Shown here one piece after another: positions 1 to 11,268 of a stretch of 27,647 nt of DNA (position 1 is the stretch's first letter; each line of letters opens with the position of its first letter). The notes under the pieces were generated by a model. That model saw nothing but the letters and a program-made list of their open reading frames with translations. It had not been told where the DNA came from and did no database searches. Source of the stretch: Spongospora subterranea (lineage: Eukaryota > Endomyxa > Phytomyxea > Plasmodiophorida > Plasmodiophoridae); NCBI GenBank assembly GCA_900404475.1, contig OUQQ01000232.1, positions 1 through 27,647 of the forward strand, written 5' to 3'. A program made the translations under genes and the position numbers.

Positions 1-177
1 GTCAGGAAGAATAGGTTGGACATAGGGATGATGTCGATATCGACCTGATATGTCAGGAAGAATAGGTTGGACATAGGGATGATGTCGATATCGACCTGAT
101 ATGTCAGGAAGAATAGGTTGGACATAGGGATGATGTCGATATCGACCTGATACGTCAGGAAGAATAGGTTGGACATA
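1..177. repeat. 51-bp direct tandem repeat, 3 full copies plus a partial one
   Basis: Units begin at 1, 52, 103 and 154, each starting gtcaggaagaataggttgg. The copies are almost identical (one base differs near 153) and the array is cut by the window edge, so the true copy number is unknown. The period is 17 codons. Two of the three minus-strand frames stay open through the array, while all three plus-strand frames hit a stop in each unit. Confidence 0.95.
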
Positions 178-330
178 AACTGCTGCCGCATCATTCGCGA
201 ACAAATCGTCGGCTGTCGAACACGGTACTGTAGCACTGTCAACCGGTGCATGTGTCAAATCTGCTTTGTTAAGGATGGACGCCCGGGTAGTGTCAGAATT
301 CAGTAAGATATGGAGTGATTGTTCGTGGTT
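1..330 (-). CDS. Partial exon of a protein with 17-residue tandem repeats (runs off left edge)
   Basis: The minus frame is open for 110 codons from a plausible acceptor (attag at 331-335) to the window edge. About 55 polar residues (starting NHEQSLHILLNSDTTRASIL) lead into a repeat whose unit reads VSGRYRHHPYVQPILPD, seen three times. I do not recognise the family. The unit is rich in Tyr, Pro and His and would suit a flexible or binding-module array, but that is inference. The exon has no in-frame ATG, so an upstream exon is needed. The small gene at 361-842 is the obvious candidate, because a donor after its Met-Ala codons near 434 is phase-compatible with this acceptor. A second minus frame through the repeat is also open and has two ATGs just before it (MMRQQF...); I prefer the first frame because it is open much further upstream. 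Confidence 0.55.
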
Positions 331-360
331 CTAATTTGTTTTGCCTGCTCATGAGCCTCT

Positions 361-842
361 TCAAGGTGTCTCTAGTAATTCTTCAATCGTCCTGTAAGTA
401 TTGGCACCTATTTTATCCAAACGGATGAGTACTGCCATGGATTTTGTGCAACCGGTGCACAATACTTTGAAGGTTCGTTAATAATTGCACGATCAAGTGG
501 CGAACAAGATTACACCTTCCAGTGGTAATTAAGGAACACAATGGGGAAGTCAACGATTGTAAAGTACTCGGTAGCAGGTGGCGACCGATAAGTGATCAAT
601 CAGTGAAATCGTTGGGGTATTATCATTATTTGATAAGTACTCAACTCAATTTGTTGTGGATCAAAGTGACAGAAGTCGTTTCACTTTCATGGTCTCTGAG
701 AGTCCCCAACAACTCTTGATAAACGATACTCAGATCAGGCTCTTAAAATCGATGAGATGGGGATTCGTGTCATGGCTTCGCTGATTGTGGTGACCACACC
801 ATTTATTCCGTCAAGTTTTCCGAGCCAAGTTACGTCTGACAT
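361..842 (-). CDS. Small candidate gene, possibly the 5' exons of the repeat protein
   Basis: The ATG at 842 opens an exon reading MSDVTWLGKLDGIN. A 58-nt intron (gtgtgg...ttttaag) is phase-compatible with an exon encoding EPDLSIVYQELLGTLRDHES and on to LIHNKL. A third coding stretch just downstream reads CTGCTKSMAVLIRLDKIGAN and ends TIEELLETP before a TGA at 361-363. The middle junction is unclear: a simple join needs an intron of nearly 190 nt, longer than usual here, and another acceptor set gives a different peptide. The N-terminal part is acidic and helical in composition; a CxxC pair occurs in the third stretch. No family is recognised. It lies 30 bases upstream of the repeat exon on the same strand, so the two may be one gene with alternative 3' ends. 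Confidence 0.4.
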
Positions 843-1209
843 CCTTACAGAAGTGCCTTTTTGCCCTTACTATGGGCGTCTGGATAGCGATTTGTCTGAT
901 CGCTAAGCAAAACATACAGCTTGTCGGGCGGAACGGAAGGATAATGAGTGATGGCCGCGACGAGGCAGCGTTACTGCCAGGGGAGATCAGGATGCAAAGA
1001 CATTACACACCCTGGTTGTTTTCAGGCCTCGCCATTGCCAACAGCTAAAGACCGTCACCAAACTCGACTCATTCGCTGGGAAACGCGGTCGATTTCAAAA
1101 CAGGATGGAGGTATAACGACATTGTCGCCAAAATTCATAGATTGAACTCACGATCATGGATCCCAATCACTTTGGGCGTATGAGGCCACTATACCTCCAT
1201 CCTTTTTTT
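843..1209. other. Gene-free stretch
   Basis: Only short ORFs without good codon texture or supported splice sites are present, including a 65-codon plus-strand ORF at 948-1145. It should contain the 3' end of the 1210-1825 gene and the promoter of the 361-842 gene, both on the minus strand. I see nothing else in it. Confidence 0.5.
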
Positions 1210-1825
1210 TCAAAATCGTCTGTCTTTTGCGTCCTCATCTGCCCTTGTAATAACGTTGCCTTGACAGCAGCTATGAAGGTATCTTGATGCCGTTCTGGCT
1301 GGTAAATCAACGTCGTAAACTACTAATGTCAAGTTCCATACTCTGCGAATAAATCCATTTGCTCCTTGCCTTCGATGATATTTCTGTCGCTTGCATTGTG
1401 GATGCAACATTTTGTGAAGTAAAAATTATGCAAAGGTTGCTTTCCAAATATTTACACTGATGTATCGGTTCTCGAAATCTGCCTCTGTCAACAATATAGG
1501 TACAGTAGGTACTCGACCGGGCTTCCAAGCAAGTCTTTGATGACCATTATGTAATAGCCCGTTTTCTTTCAGCATTTATACTATCAGTTTAGCAAATGGG
1601 AAAATACATCCCTGTTCCCATCGAACCTTCGTATCGTATTGACAATCTGGAAACAAAATCTTGGTCTCGACCATGAAAGGATGGTTGACATTCCAGGGAA
1701 GATTCACAACTTGGCTGCTCCATTAACTCTTCACGATCTTCATTCGGAAAGTATTCCATGCCACTTTCGGTCGGGTCTCCTGCTCCGTTCATAACGGCGT
1801 CACAGCGCGATATTCGACTGTTCAT
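1210..1825 (-). CDS. Hypothetical protein, three exons, about 162 aa
   Basis: Exons 1825-1627, 1565-1456 and 1389-1210 join in phase (199+110+180 nt = 163 codons with stop) across introns of 61 and 66 nt, the normal size here. The protein starts MNSRISRCDAV, has an acidic first third (NEDREELMEQ), a central WKPGRVPTVPILLTEADFEN segment and a basic stretch (RQKYHRRQG) followed by a hydrophobic WNLTLVVYDVDL strand and a charged tail (DEDAKDRRF). There is no signal peptide or membrane span. I do not recognise the family. An acceptor-like tcag directly precedes the ATG, so a further 5' exon is possible. The gene lies in the run of minus-strand genes and has no obvious functional link to its neighbours. 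Confidence 0.5.
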
Positions 1826-2012
1826 CTGACAAATTATAGGAATATTGTCATTGTAATCGTATATATTCTACATGCGAAAAGACTTGGTTTGATTGTCGAC
1901 GGTGTCATATATTCAACTCGTCTTCAATCAAAGCAAATGTTTGTCAATGGCAGTGACATAATACGGTGTCGGTCCCGAATTCCAGCAAAGAGCCAAAGTG
2001 AAAAAAAAAAGA

Positions 2013-2924
2013 TTATATTAGGTTTAGCTCGTCAGCACGCCTGATCGCTTGCTGTAATGTCTTGCCTTGAATATGGGACAGGAGCACGTTGCGAAACTCG
2101 GTCGAAGTTCGCGACCTGTAGTGCACAATCAAGACATTGGATAGAGCGACACAAGACGGGTCCCTAACCTCAATAATGACATCGGGACTGAACCCGGGTC
2201 TGGATAATTGAACACCGCCTTTAAATGCCGATCCTGTCTCCACGTCCAGCTATCAATCGCATCGGTTGACTGTTTCCTGGCGCCCTGACCAGAACATAAA
2301 TACCAATCGACGACATTCTTCACGTCCACACAGTACATGTCTTCTTTTAGGTAGAACAACCGTAGCAGCATTTGCCCCAATCGCATTACGATTGCACACG
2401 AGAGTGTCAGGGTCACGATCAACACTAGCTGGAGACGACCTATAGAAAAACAGTTGAAAGTCAAAAAACATGGTTCGAATGAACACAATTTGTCGCTACG
2501 TTTTCCTGTGATTCTGTGCGTTAACAGTAATCTGGCGCTGGTCCAAATTGTACTGGACCTGAACGCCATTATTATGTTGTTGAACCACAACCTCATCGAA
2601 ACCCTAAATCCCAATCAGCCTTTTGTGGATTATGATCCAAATCGGCCCGAGGACCAAATCCGCCGGCCGCACCTCACGTCGCTTGGATGGCGTAACCTGG
2701 GCCGGGGCGACGACCTCCCCAGGGCGGGTGACGAGCTTGACAGGCTGAGGTCGGATGACTACGCCCTGATCCACAACGACCGCCCCGTTTGTCGGGTCAT
2801 GATCGCGATGCGATTCTTGACCGATCGCTCCTACGGACATGGTCTGAACATCAAAGGATCTGATCGATAATGAAAACGGCGGGTGGTGAGGGGGAGGGGG
2901 GAGACGATCACTTACGCGCACCAT
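2013..2924 (-). CDS. Hypothetical protein, five exons, about 224 aa
   Basis: Predicted exons are 2924-2916, 2843-2655, 2603-2500, 2439-2304 and 2249-2013, with introns of 72, 51, 60 and 54 nt; all phases agree. The first exon codes only Met-Val-Arg before a strong gtaagt donor; translation could instead start at the Met four codons later (TMSVGAIG). The N-terminal half is rich in Val, Gln and Pro (GVVIRPQPVKLVTRPGEVVA) and looks unstructured. The C-terminal half alternates hydrophobic strands with charged loops and ends in a helix (LQQAIRRADELNLI). No signal peptide, membrane helix or familiar motif is visible, and I do not recognise the family. For the last junction a 21-nt intron is also in phase; I chose the donor giving 54 nt because that size is typical here. 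Confidence 0.55.
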
Positions 2925-3131
2925 CCCGTTAATCAATCAGATGGCGATACTGAATTGAACAGGCCTTCTGATTCGAGATCGTGGTCGGCGTTCCGGTGAC
3001 AAAATGTGAAATGTCGCGATTGGTGTAGGGGAATTGGACATCCGGCAACGGGTTTCGCGGTGTTCTGAGGCTGATGGGAAAGGGACGTTCGTACGAGGAG
3101 ATGAGTCGGGTGATTGAGGGGGTGATTTAGT

Positions 3132-5180
3132 TTAATAACCAGCTGGGCAGATGTGTAGGGAGCGGAACGCGTCCTCAGATATCGGCTGGGCGTACTGGCG
3201 GACGGCGTCGATCACGTTCGAAAGCGGTGTACGCCCGCCCAGACCCCATTGCAGCATCAACCGCGAATCGACATACAATGGCGATAGCAGGACGGATCCG
3301 CCTGACATCGTATTCACAGCAGCGCATATTCGACCGTTTAGGCCATTGAAATCCACACCGTATTTGGTTGACACTTCCGAAACGCTTAACGACCTGAACT
3401 TGCTCGACCCGGTCCAACGAAAAACAATCGCCGGATGATCCTCTGGAACCCTGAAGAATGATGAAAAAAATTGGGGCTGAACACTGTTCGTGATGAACGC
3501 ACTCGACTGAAATAACTTCGAAATTGACGTCGTCGATGAGGGTTTTTAGAGCTGCTCTGTCAAGGTCACTGATTGGCCTTTCTGGTGAAGAATCCACACA
3601 GATCGCTGATTAAAAAACGCGACATTCAGTTGATGTGCACTTGCAATGGAGTCGTGAATGGGATGTACCGGTTAAGGAATCCGTTATCGATTGGCGATCT
3701 AATTGGCGCCCGATAATAGCTAACGATGTCGAGGGTTCCAACTGCCAATCGGATTCTTTGGATAGGTAAAACCGACGATTGCCGCTCAGATGGAATTCGC
3801 GATACGTTCTGCGGTTCGTGGAGAACCAAACAAACCCTAATCATTTGAGTTAGATTGGTTTGAATTGGCGATCGTGGCGAAATACCTTTGATCCTGTTGA
3901 TTCCTGTGGGAAGCGACAGAGCCAACCAGTCCTGGAACGCGACCAGATCGAACGGCGATCGACTGGTGAACACCATGGACTGAAATCCGTCCTGGATCTC
4001 AACTGGACTGTCGTTGCTGGACGACGATTGCTGGTCGAGATCCCTAGCTTGACGAAGGGCACCGCCCACCGAAGACATTGTCAGCTGGCGTTCCCCGAAT
4101 GCTGTACCGGATTCATGGGAGACAACTTGACCTGATCACGGAAACAACAATCAAATTCTAGAGATTTCGTTTTCCCCAGAAGAGAAACACCCTGTACCTA
4201 GAATTCGTTCAGGATCGATATCGAGTATCGCCCGTAAAGGGACGTTCGAGAACGTCGCAGGGATCGTCGTCGTTCGAGGACAGATATCTGCAATATAATC
4301 ACGTACGTTCGACAGCCTGTGCGTTGTTATTTTGTGGTTCCAATGATCAACGGTCTTGTGAAGATTGTGTCTTACTCAGCAGGTGAAACAAGGTCGGTTT
4401 TGTTGATAACCACGACGTCAGCGACACGTAGCTGATTAGCCTGCGTTGCGCTCCTCGAACCAACGGATGAACTCAGCATCGCGGCAATGACGTCAGCGTC
4501 GACAACGGTCACAACTTAAAAGAAAATGACAACCCATTTCAGAAAGAGAGTGCGAAATGAAATATGGAATTCCAAACCGCAATCGAGGCGACACCTTGCT
4601 AATCTGCCGTAATTCCTATCGAGTTTGGCGATGATCTTGACCGGGTCTGTCGTACCACTGCCGACAGCAATTTGTGTTAGCTGAGCGATGGGAACTACAC
4701 ACGATATAACCTGGTCTCGATGACGATGGCGTCTGGAGCGGGTGCGTCGTCGGTCAATATCTTCCCGACCACGTCCTCGAACTTATCTTGAACGGCGCTG
4801 ACGCAGCACATGCCTGGGGCTCATTGTGGTTAGGGAATCACAAAACACGGGTGGAGCGGCGGGGGCGTTCGTAATACATCCATTAGTCAGCTCGATAACA
4901 TCGCTGGTATTTGATGACGCTTTGACCAGCGACACGTCGATGTTCAGCGACGCGAAATCGTTAACGATAGCGGTAATGACGAGATTGCTCTTATTCGTCA
5001 GGATGTGCTTTAACAAAGTCGTCTAATTCTGTCGATCAATAATCGGAAAATGAGAATAGTACAGGAGTATCCGACCTTTCCTCCACCGAGCTCCCCCTAC
5101 AAACGTTATAGTCCTTAGATCTAATACCCAGAAAACGCCCCAGAAAACGCACTAACGGTAATCAGTGTCACAGGAATCAT
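3132..5180 (-). CDS. CobW/COG0523 zinc-chaperone-type GTPase with a long C-terminal extension
   Basis: Eleven exons join in phase: 5180-5157, 5096-5076, 5022-4878, 4813-4711, 4657-4578, 4514-4376, 4316-4198, 4131-3886, 3836-3669, 3605-3503 and 3450-3132, giving 488 aa. The start MIPVTLITG runs into the P-loop GELGGGKTTLLKHIL. Next come the metal-binding CxCC motif in the form ELTNGCMCC, the ETSGTTDP switch, VVTVVDAD and the G4 motif NKTD. A CobW C-terminal domain follows (FQDWLALSLPTGINRIKG, then FVWFSTNRR and AIIGRQLD). The family hydrolyses GTP to load metal, usually zinc, onto client proteins. Exons 10-11 add about 140 residues I cannot assign (contains LQWGLGGRTPLSNVID, ends ICPAGY). If intron 9 is retained, translation stops at TAA 3610-3612 and gives a 367-aa protein of ordinary family shape. 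The first two exons are only 24 and 21 nt. It follows MED12 on the same strand. Confidence 0.88.
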
Positions 5181-5540
5181 TTTTCTCGATGTGAATTTGG
5201 CGAATACTTTATTCTCATATCTGGTTTGCATTCGTGAATCGTACAACGTTTTTCTACCAAATTCACGCTCACAAACCGCCGAAACAGGTTCACGCTGGCT
5301 GACTCAAAGTCCATATCGATGCCGTATCGTCTTTACAGCGCGCCGACCGACCCACCGACCCTAAAACAGTGGTGTTTTGCCGGGACAATTGCCACATAAA
5401 GAGAGTAGCTCGTGCGGACTTCAATTCCGCCGATATTCGGCAAGATTCAGTACGTAGCAAAATTTGGGAGTCCTCCAGCAACGGAAATAAATAGGTGTTT
5501 ATGATATACATATATATATATATACGAGATGGCGAACGAA
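5181..5540. other. Spacer between MED12 and the CobW gene, with an AT microsatellite
   Basis: This 360-base stretch lies downstream of the MED12 stop and upstream of the CobW start, both on the minus strand. It holds an alternating AT tract at about 5506-5524. A 91-codon minus-strand ORF (5290-5565) overlaps the MED12 end but runs through the AT tract as a Tyr/Ile string, so I do not accept it as coding. The spacer presumably carries the MED12 poly(A) region and the CobW promoter. Confidence 0.6.
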
Positions 5541-8500
5541 TCAAGACCCGTTGATATCGATACAAGAGCCATCACGAGATACGATCAAACTGTTTTCTAA
5601 CATTTTTTGAACAAGAGGGGTTCCGGGAACGCCTAACGCTCTGGGGTTAGACGATGATACAATGATGACCGGTAATGTCCAACCTTGGAGGATGGTCCAG
5701 GGATCGATGTTGAAAAGATCGTCAAGAGCAACGGCTTGCCCCTGAGAGTTTGCGTTCGGAAGCGCAGACGGATTCGGAGTAAAACATGTCGTAGGAGAGG
5801 GCACCTTTCTCAAAGGTTAATGAACAGATACAAATGCCACTGTCGACCAACATTGGGAGTGGAAACAGACTGCCCTGATGATGACACAGTGACAGTTTTG
5901 CGATGATCAACGATTGCTCCAGCAAACGTTGGAAGGGTTCTTTGTATTTTTTGCCTGAATCTAGGTATACCATCAGAAACCACGAGTCTTAAGCTATATA
6001 CTCCTACGTATTCGGCATGGGATAATTAGCGCATTCTCGATCAAGGCCGATGATAAACTCGTCGTCTTTGCGCTGAGCAGAACTGCCATCACCAGGTGCA
6101 GACGCACCGAACCTTAGACCATCAATTAGTAGCTCAAATAGCAGAAGTGTCTCAGAGAATTCATCGTTTCGCGACTAATGTTGAAATTGAGCCAAGGTAG
6201 TGATTATACACAGATTTTGATCGAAACCTGAATCAGGATGTCTGACGCCATCAGAGCTAGAAGCGATCGCACAAGAGAATGAAATTGACATTCGGCAGGC
6301 TTCCGCAAGAGTACATCGGACATTGACCTCAAACATCGAATCCTAGTTCAGCACAAACTCAGGTCGATTTGGGGTGGCGAATTTATTGCAGACCTTCGCA
6401 TGATATGTTGAAGCAATAACTGCTGTAACAAAAAATTACTGAAGTAGTTTTGCACTTTATCTGCAATGACTGCTAACTGCTCGGAAAGGCTCGATACAAA
6501 CGAAGTACATTCATCTAAAAGGCAGGTTAGCATGATGCAATGAACGCGCTCACTTCGTACTTGGAGGAAGCGCAATGGAGAGAGCATGTACAACAACTTC
6601 TGAGGAAACACTCCAATTGGCAGCAGCGGAGCTAGATATGAGTTCTGCGGTAGTGTCAATATTGTTAAGGTTCTCCATAAAATCCTAAAATATGCTGCAC
6701 AGTGAGTTGACCTGAACCCGAAAACAATAACGACCTCACGTGATTGCTTCTGGAGAGTAATTCTTGGACTGCATTAATAACATGTTTTCCCACTGATAAA
6801 GGAAGCAGCTTGATCAGCTCGACACATATGTCCGACGATATGGTATTCCCTTCGAGAAAATAAGAGAGGAAATCGGAATCAAATGAGTAATTTGCCTTCG
6901 ACGTCAGTGCAGGTAAGAAGCGAAGTTGCAATGAGTTTCTCCGTGTCTACATCCGGAAAATTCCTTTTGTCAACAAGTAAGGCCAACTGGACACCAATCC
7001 ATTGCATTTGTAAAGTCCACGGCGAAAGCGACCCAATCAAAGACAGCGACAGATTCGACCCTAAACCAACGCATCAACCATTGTGAAAGCAACAGGATTT
7101 TTGAACAATACTTGAAGGAGCAGTGGGGACGTCGCCAAGCTGCGCCGACCCATATGCACAAAGGCAGTCGAACACCCACCTTGCTGATGGCAAACTAACC
7201 AAGTGGGCGTATAGCTAACAAGGATTCGCTAAGGAAATGGCGCCAATTCAACTTGGAAATACCTCGGTAAGCGATGACAGGCAGAAGCAGCAAAACAGTT
7301 TACAAGAAAGAACACTTTTGAGAGCAACGCCAGCCAATGCTGAGACTGCACGTAAAGAAAATTAGTTCAAGTAAAATGGGAAATTGCCCATCAGCTAACG
7401 TTCAGGAATGTTGCAGTGAAGGGCAATTTCTGCTAACAATGTTATGCAGGGGAAAATATTCGATACGGGTTCCGATAAAAGCCCAGTTTGTAGACGATAT
7501 TGGGCGCTCCTGCCGCTGTCGCAAACGGTCGACCCGAAAAGGGTTGAAACAAGCACGCAAGCAGTCCTTGCCGCTAAAAAATATATAGTCAATGACAGTG
7601 ATGCATTAAACAGGACTTCTAGTCAACCTGGGCTATCCGACGATGAGGTCACTGCTAATCGCAGTGGGCGGATAATCACACGCTCAGTGATAATGTCCAA
7701 CTGTAACAAACCCGCATGTATGAGACAAAACAACACCGAGAGGAATTGCAGGCATGTTTGTTCTTGGGATAAAACTTCGGAAAGCTTGTTGGCGTAGCAC
7801 GACAGAATGATATCATGACATGGGACGCGATTGTCTCCTGGTAACTTGAATTTGAACAAGTATAGGAAAAATAAGTTCAGCGTTTACCAAGTTGATCGCT
7901 AGCTGATGATACACGAGATAGGACGAAAACATGATGATCTATAGACCATGGGTCTTCACCAAGCGTTCCAGAAATAATTGAAGCCAACAGGTGGTCAACA
8001 ACGACCCCAACAATTCGGCTAATCGAGTGATTATCGACGGCTAGCCGCAACAGCACATTATCAAACTGAGAGCACACGGTTAGTACCTGATGTTGGAACG
8101 AAGAAAACAATCATACATCAACAATCAAAGTCTCGTCAGTTAAACTGGAAATTAAGGATGATATCGCATCGTTGAAATCTTCTTGAGAGCCATCCCCAGA
8201 ACGGGGGATCGAGTTATGGTAGCGACCAGGGAATTTCTGAAAACCCGTTACAGGATGAAACACCCCTGAATTTCTGATTTAATACCTGTACGACATTTTC
8301 CGATAACCAGCGAGTCCTAAGTAAAAGTAAAAGTTAGACACTTCAAGACTGTAATGTTGCTCGTTACATTGAAGTGTTCAGGCGAGCATTCGCAAGCCAA
8401 ATTTCGGCGCAACGAACAGACTTGAGATTTCGACGCATTAGCGTCGCGCAGATCGTACGCAGCGGAATAACCAATGATAGGCAGCGGAATAAGGGAAAAT

Positions 8501-11198
8501 ACAGTCGGATGCACGACAGAGCAGCTCGTTCCAAAACAGGGCACTTCAAACAACAATTTAGTGTTTCAAAGATGCATGACGAATGGGACAAACCATGGAA
8601 AGAGAATCACTAAGAAATGAGCACAATTTAGAAAACTGAGACGTGACATGCAGTGCATTCGTGAGAGCATTCAGAACCGCTTCACATCCAAGCACAGAAC
8701 GCACTCTGTTTGAATGATAAGAATGATAGCATAACAAAAAAGCAGTTGAACTACCGAGATCCATCATCATCTTTAGCTATCTTCAAAAACGCATAAGAGC
8801 AGATATCTAAAATAGGAGCAATGTGAAAAAACGGAGCTAATTCACAAATAGTTGAAAAATTCGTCTCCTTCGGGCAGACCCTGTTGACAAACCGATCCCA
8901 CGACGCAGTCTGAGAAAGGCATGATTGAATATAGTTGGCAAATGGAAACAAACGCTTGCAACACTTCGGAAAAAACAACTATACCTTGTTATCGTCGTAA
9001 TTCACATTAATCGATGACGTTGCAATTTTAAACGCATCGGAGTTCGTAATAAGCAATGCTGGAAAAAACGCACCGTTTGAAAGCGCGTCTAAATGGGTGC
9101 ATATTGAAGTTAAAAGACGATTCCTCAGAACGGTATCGTACTATACTACAGCGTTTAGCGTACTAATGACACAAGACATACGCGGGAAGAAAGTCTCACA
9201 TCGCAGCGTGGCCCATACAGATACAGACGGCGTTGTGCAGCAACAAAAGATGCAGGATTAAACATTGGGATGCCTTCAAGAAAACGTCGCGCGTGAAACA
9301 CAGAAGGAGTCAAAGAAGTGGCCGCACTTCCAAGGCAACCACGACAAATAAAACGCTTAATTGCTATCGAACTATCGTATAATCCGAGACGAGAAAGCTC
9401 GGCATAAACAAAAACGGCTTGCCGCGACTCTATTTGTCCATTGATTAAAGAATGATGAGATGAGGTAAACTTAAAATACCTTCGTTGCACGACGGTATAA
9501 AGTTACATATAAATGAGACGATGATATCAACAAGCACAGAATGGAGCGGAACACGAGCAGTCAATTTCTCCAACAAGAAGACAGCGATGATAAGACGAAA
9601 CGAAGAATACACCCGATGCTTTGAAATAGACCAAGTAAGCAAAGACGTGATAGGAACCGCTTGAAAGCATTCATCACGGATTAATACGTTGAGTACAGAA
9701 GTTACATTGGGCGAGGATTCATCACATTCGACAATCGAATCCAAATCCAGAATAAAACCGGGCAAATTGAAATGATCACATGAACCGCTAACTGACGCTT
9801 TAGATAGCGGAGGCCCAATTGAATTTCCTGGAAGAAGCCATGATCGCGAAAGAGGGATAACACTGTGCAAGTACGCAATTATAGCTTCCGAGACGTTGCA
9901 TATTAAAGTCTTAACCTCATGCATGGTGGCCTTGCCGACCTAAAAAAAATCTTATCAGCAATTAGTTCAGCTGCATGTCAAAAACTCACTCGAGTTTTTC
10001 TGATTAACATTGAGCAAGTGAAATACAGGCGATATGAATGGAGACGTGACAGCTGTACATCCTCTAAAAACAATGTTAGAACATCTGGGTGAAAACGCAA
10101 CATGATATCGTACGAATAACGCGTGAGATCATGTAGAGAAATACTGCAGCGTTAAGTATGGTAGAATCGTTTCGGGCGCAATCATCCAGCTGAGATATTA
10201 TCCAATACAATAACTTTACTTTCGACAGCAACGCGGTGCTATATTGCCAGGACAAAAGTGACCTCAAATAAATTCTAGATAGACTATTAGAACTGTGTGT
10301 GTCAGAAAGCATGCAGCAAACCTCTTTTCAAGTAGTTCACTGGGCGGTATCTGAAAGTCAGGCTACAGGCAAGCGGTGGTTAATGCAAAATTGATGAAAA
10401 AAGAACCGCAGACATATACCTGTAGCGCACGATTGAGATATAAATACAAGTGTTCTCCCCACTCCTCCTTGCATTTGAGTTTCCTCTCGTTTGCGGGACG
10501 TCGTCCACGAACTTTATTTTTATCGGTGAACAAGTTTAAATATACAACCTGTACCCGTCGAAATTGGCAAGTAAAACAACTGTAATTCACAAATGCACCT
10601 TGATAAACCATGTAGCGCGTTGAGGAGGAATGCGTTTCCAGACAAGCATGTCTAACAGAACATCGGACTTATAACCGAACGGCACCATAGAGCACAAGTC
10701 GCCAAGAGGAAAGCGTATGTCGCTTAATCTCGAGATAAACAATGACCGTTCTTCTACAGACGATTGAACAAGCAAAGGGAACGAGTTGTCCGCGTATTTC
10801 TTTTTTCTGGAGCGAGATCGCAATTCGTTGATTTTTCGTCGCATTTCGTGCCGTTTGACGCGGAATTGTTCCAACGCTAAACGATCATGCTCGAATGGCA
10901 AAGACGAAATTTCCGGTTTAAAACCTGTCATTGACAAGAAAATAAATCGCTGTTCCGCACAAGCACAAGCAAAACCATCACCATGCACAAATGTCTCTTT
11001 TTCCTGGCGTTCCTCTGGCTGATCATGGGCTACTCTGTAGACATCAGCATAGACTTGGGCACCGTCTGCTAATTTGAATAGCTCGTGCTCTTCTAGTCGA
11101 TATCGTTTGCTGCTCTTCTGTTTGACGGTCCAGGCGGATGCTGTGGAATGCGTCTTGCCTGTACGTGGCCGGCTGATCAGATCGGCAGGCAACGACAT
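5541..11198 (-). CDS. MED12: Mediator complex subunit 12 (kinase module)
   Basis: MED12 links the CDK8-cyclin C kinase to Mediator in the nucleus and activates the kinase. The start at 11198 (MSLPADLISRP) leads to YADVYRVAHDQPEERQEKE, matching the conserved N-terminal block around PDVYP in the family, then HGDGFKPEI across an intron. The Med12 domain follows: SRLSDIRFPLGDLCSMVPFG and, shortly after, IPPQRATWFIKV. Exons 11198-10976, 10924-10599 and 10548-10420 are in phase, as is the last exon 5804-5541. Internal exons are less exact; recognisable blocks are KVKLLYWIISQLDD (10076-10312), PITSLLTWSISKHR (9445-9924, the LCEWA-type block) and YAELSRLGLYDSS with HARRFLEGIPMF (9155-9490). The tail has LDDLFNIDPWTILQG, resembling the conserved SPWDLFEG region, and stops about 60 residues later. 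I estimate roughly 1,500 residues. The Gln-rich tail of animal MED12 is absent. Confidence 0.85.
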
Positions 11199-11268
11199 GA
11201 CTGGGTTGGGCGACGCTCCAGATTCTATCCAGGTTGTCGCCGTCAAATAAGCGGAGCCAGCAGTGATA

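Noticed and set aside
1..177. CRISPR-like array at the left edge
   Set aside because: Units are contiguous with no spacers and encode a peptide period; this is a simple tandem repeat in a eukaryotic gene.
2250..2270. A 21-nt intron in the 2013-2924 gene
   Set aside because: The donor at 2303 (gtattt) is in the same phase and gives the usual 54 nt.
2454..2870. 138-codon plus-strand ORF
   Set aside because: It is antisense to the 2013-2924 gene and crosses its predicted exons and introns alike; the minus strand has phase-consistent splicing.
3151..4135. Plus-strand ORFs opposite the CobW gene
   Set aside because: They are antisense to a confidently assigned family with matching exon phases.
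5290..5565. 91-codon minus-strand ORF through the AT repeat
   Set aside because: It depends on translating a dinucleotide repeat and overlaps the MED12 end in another frame.
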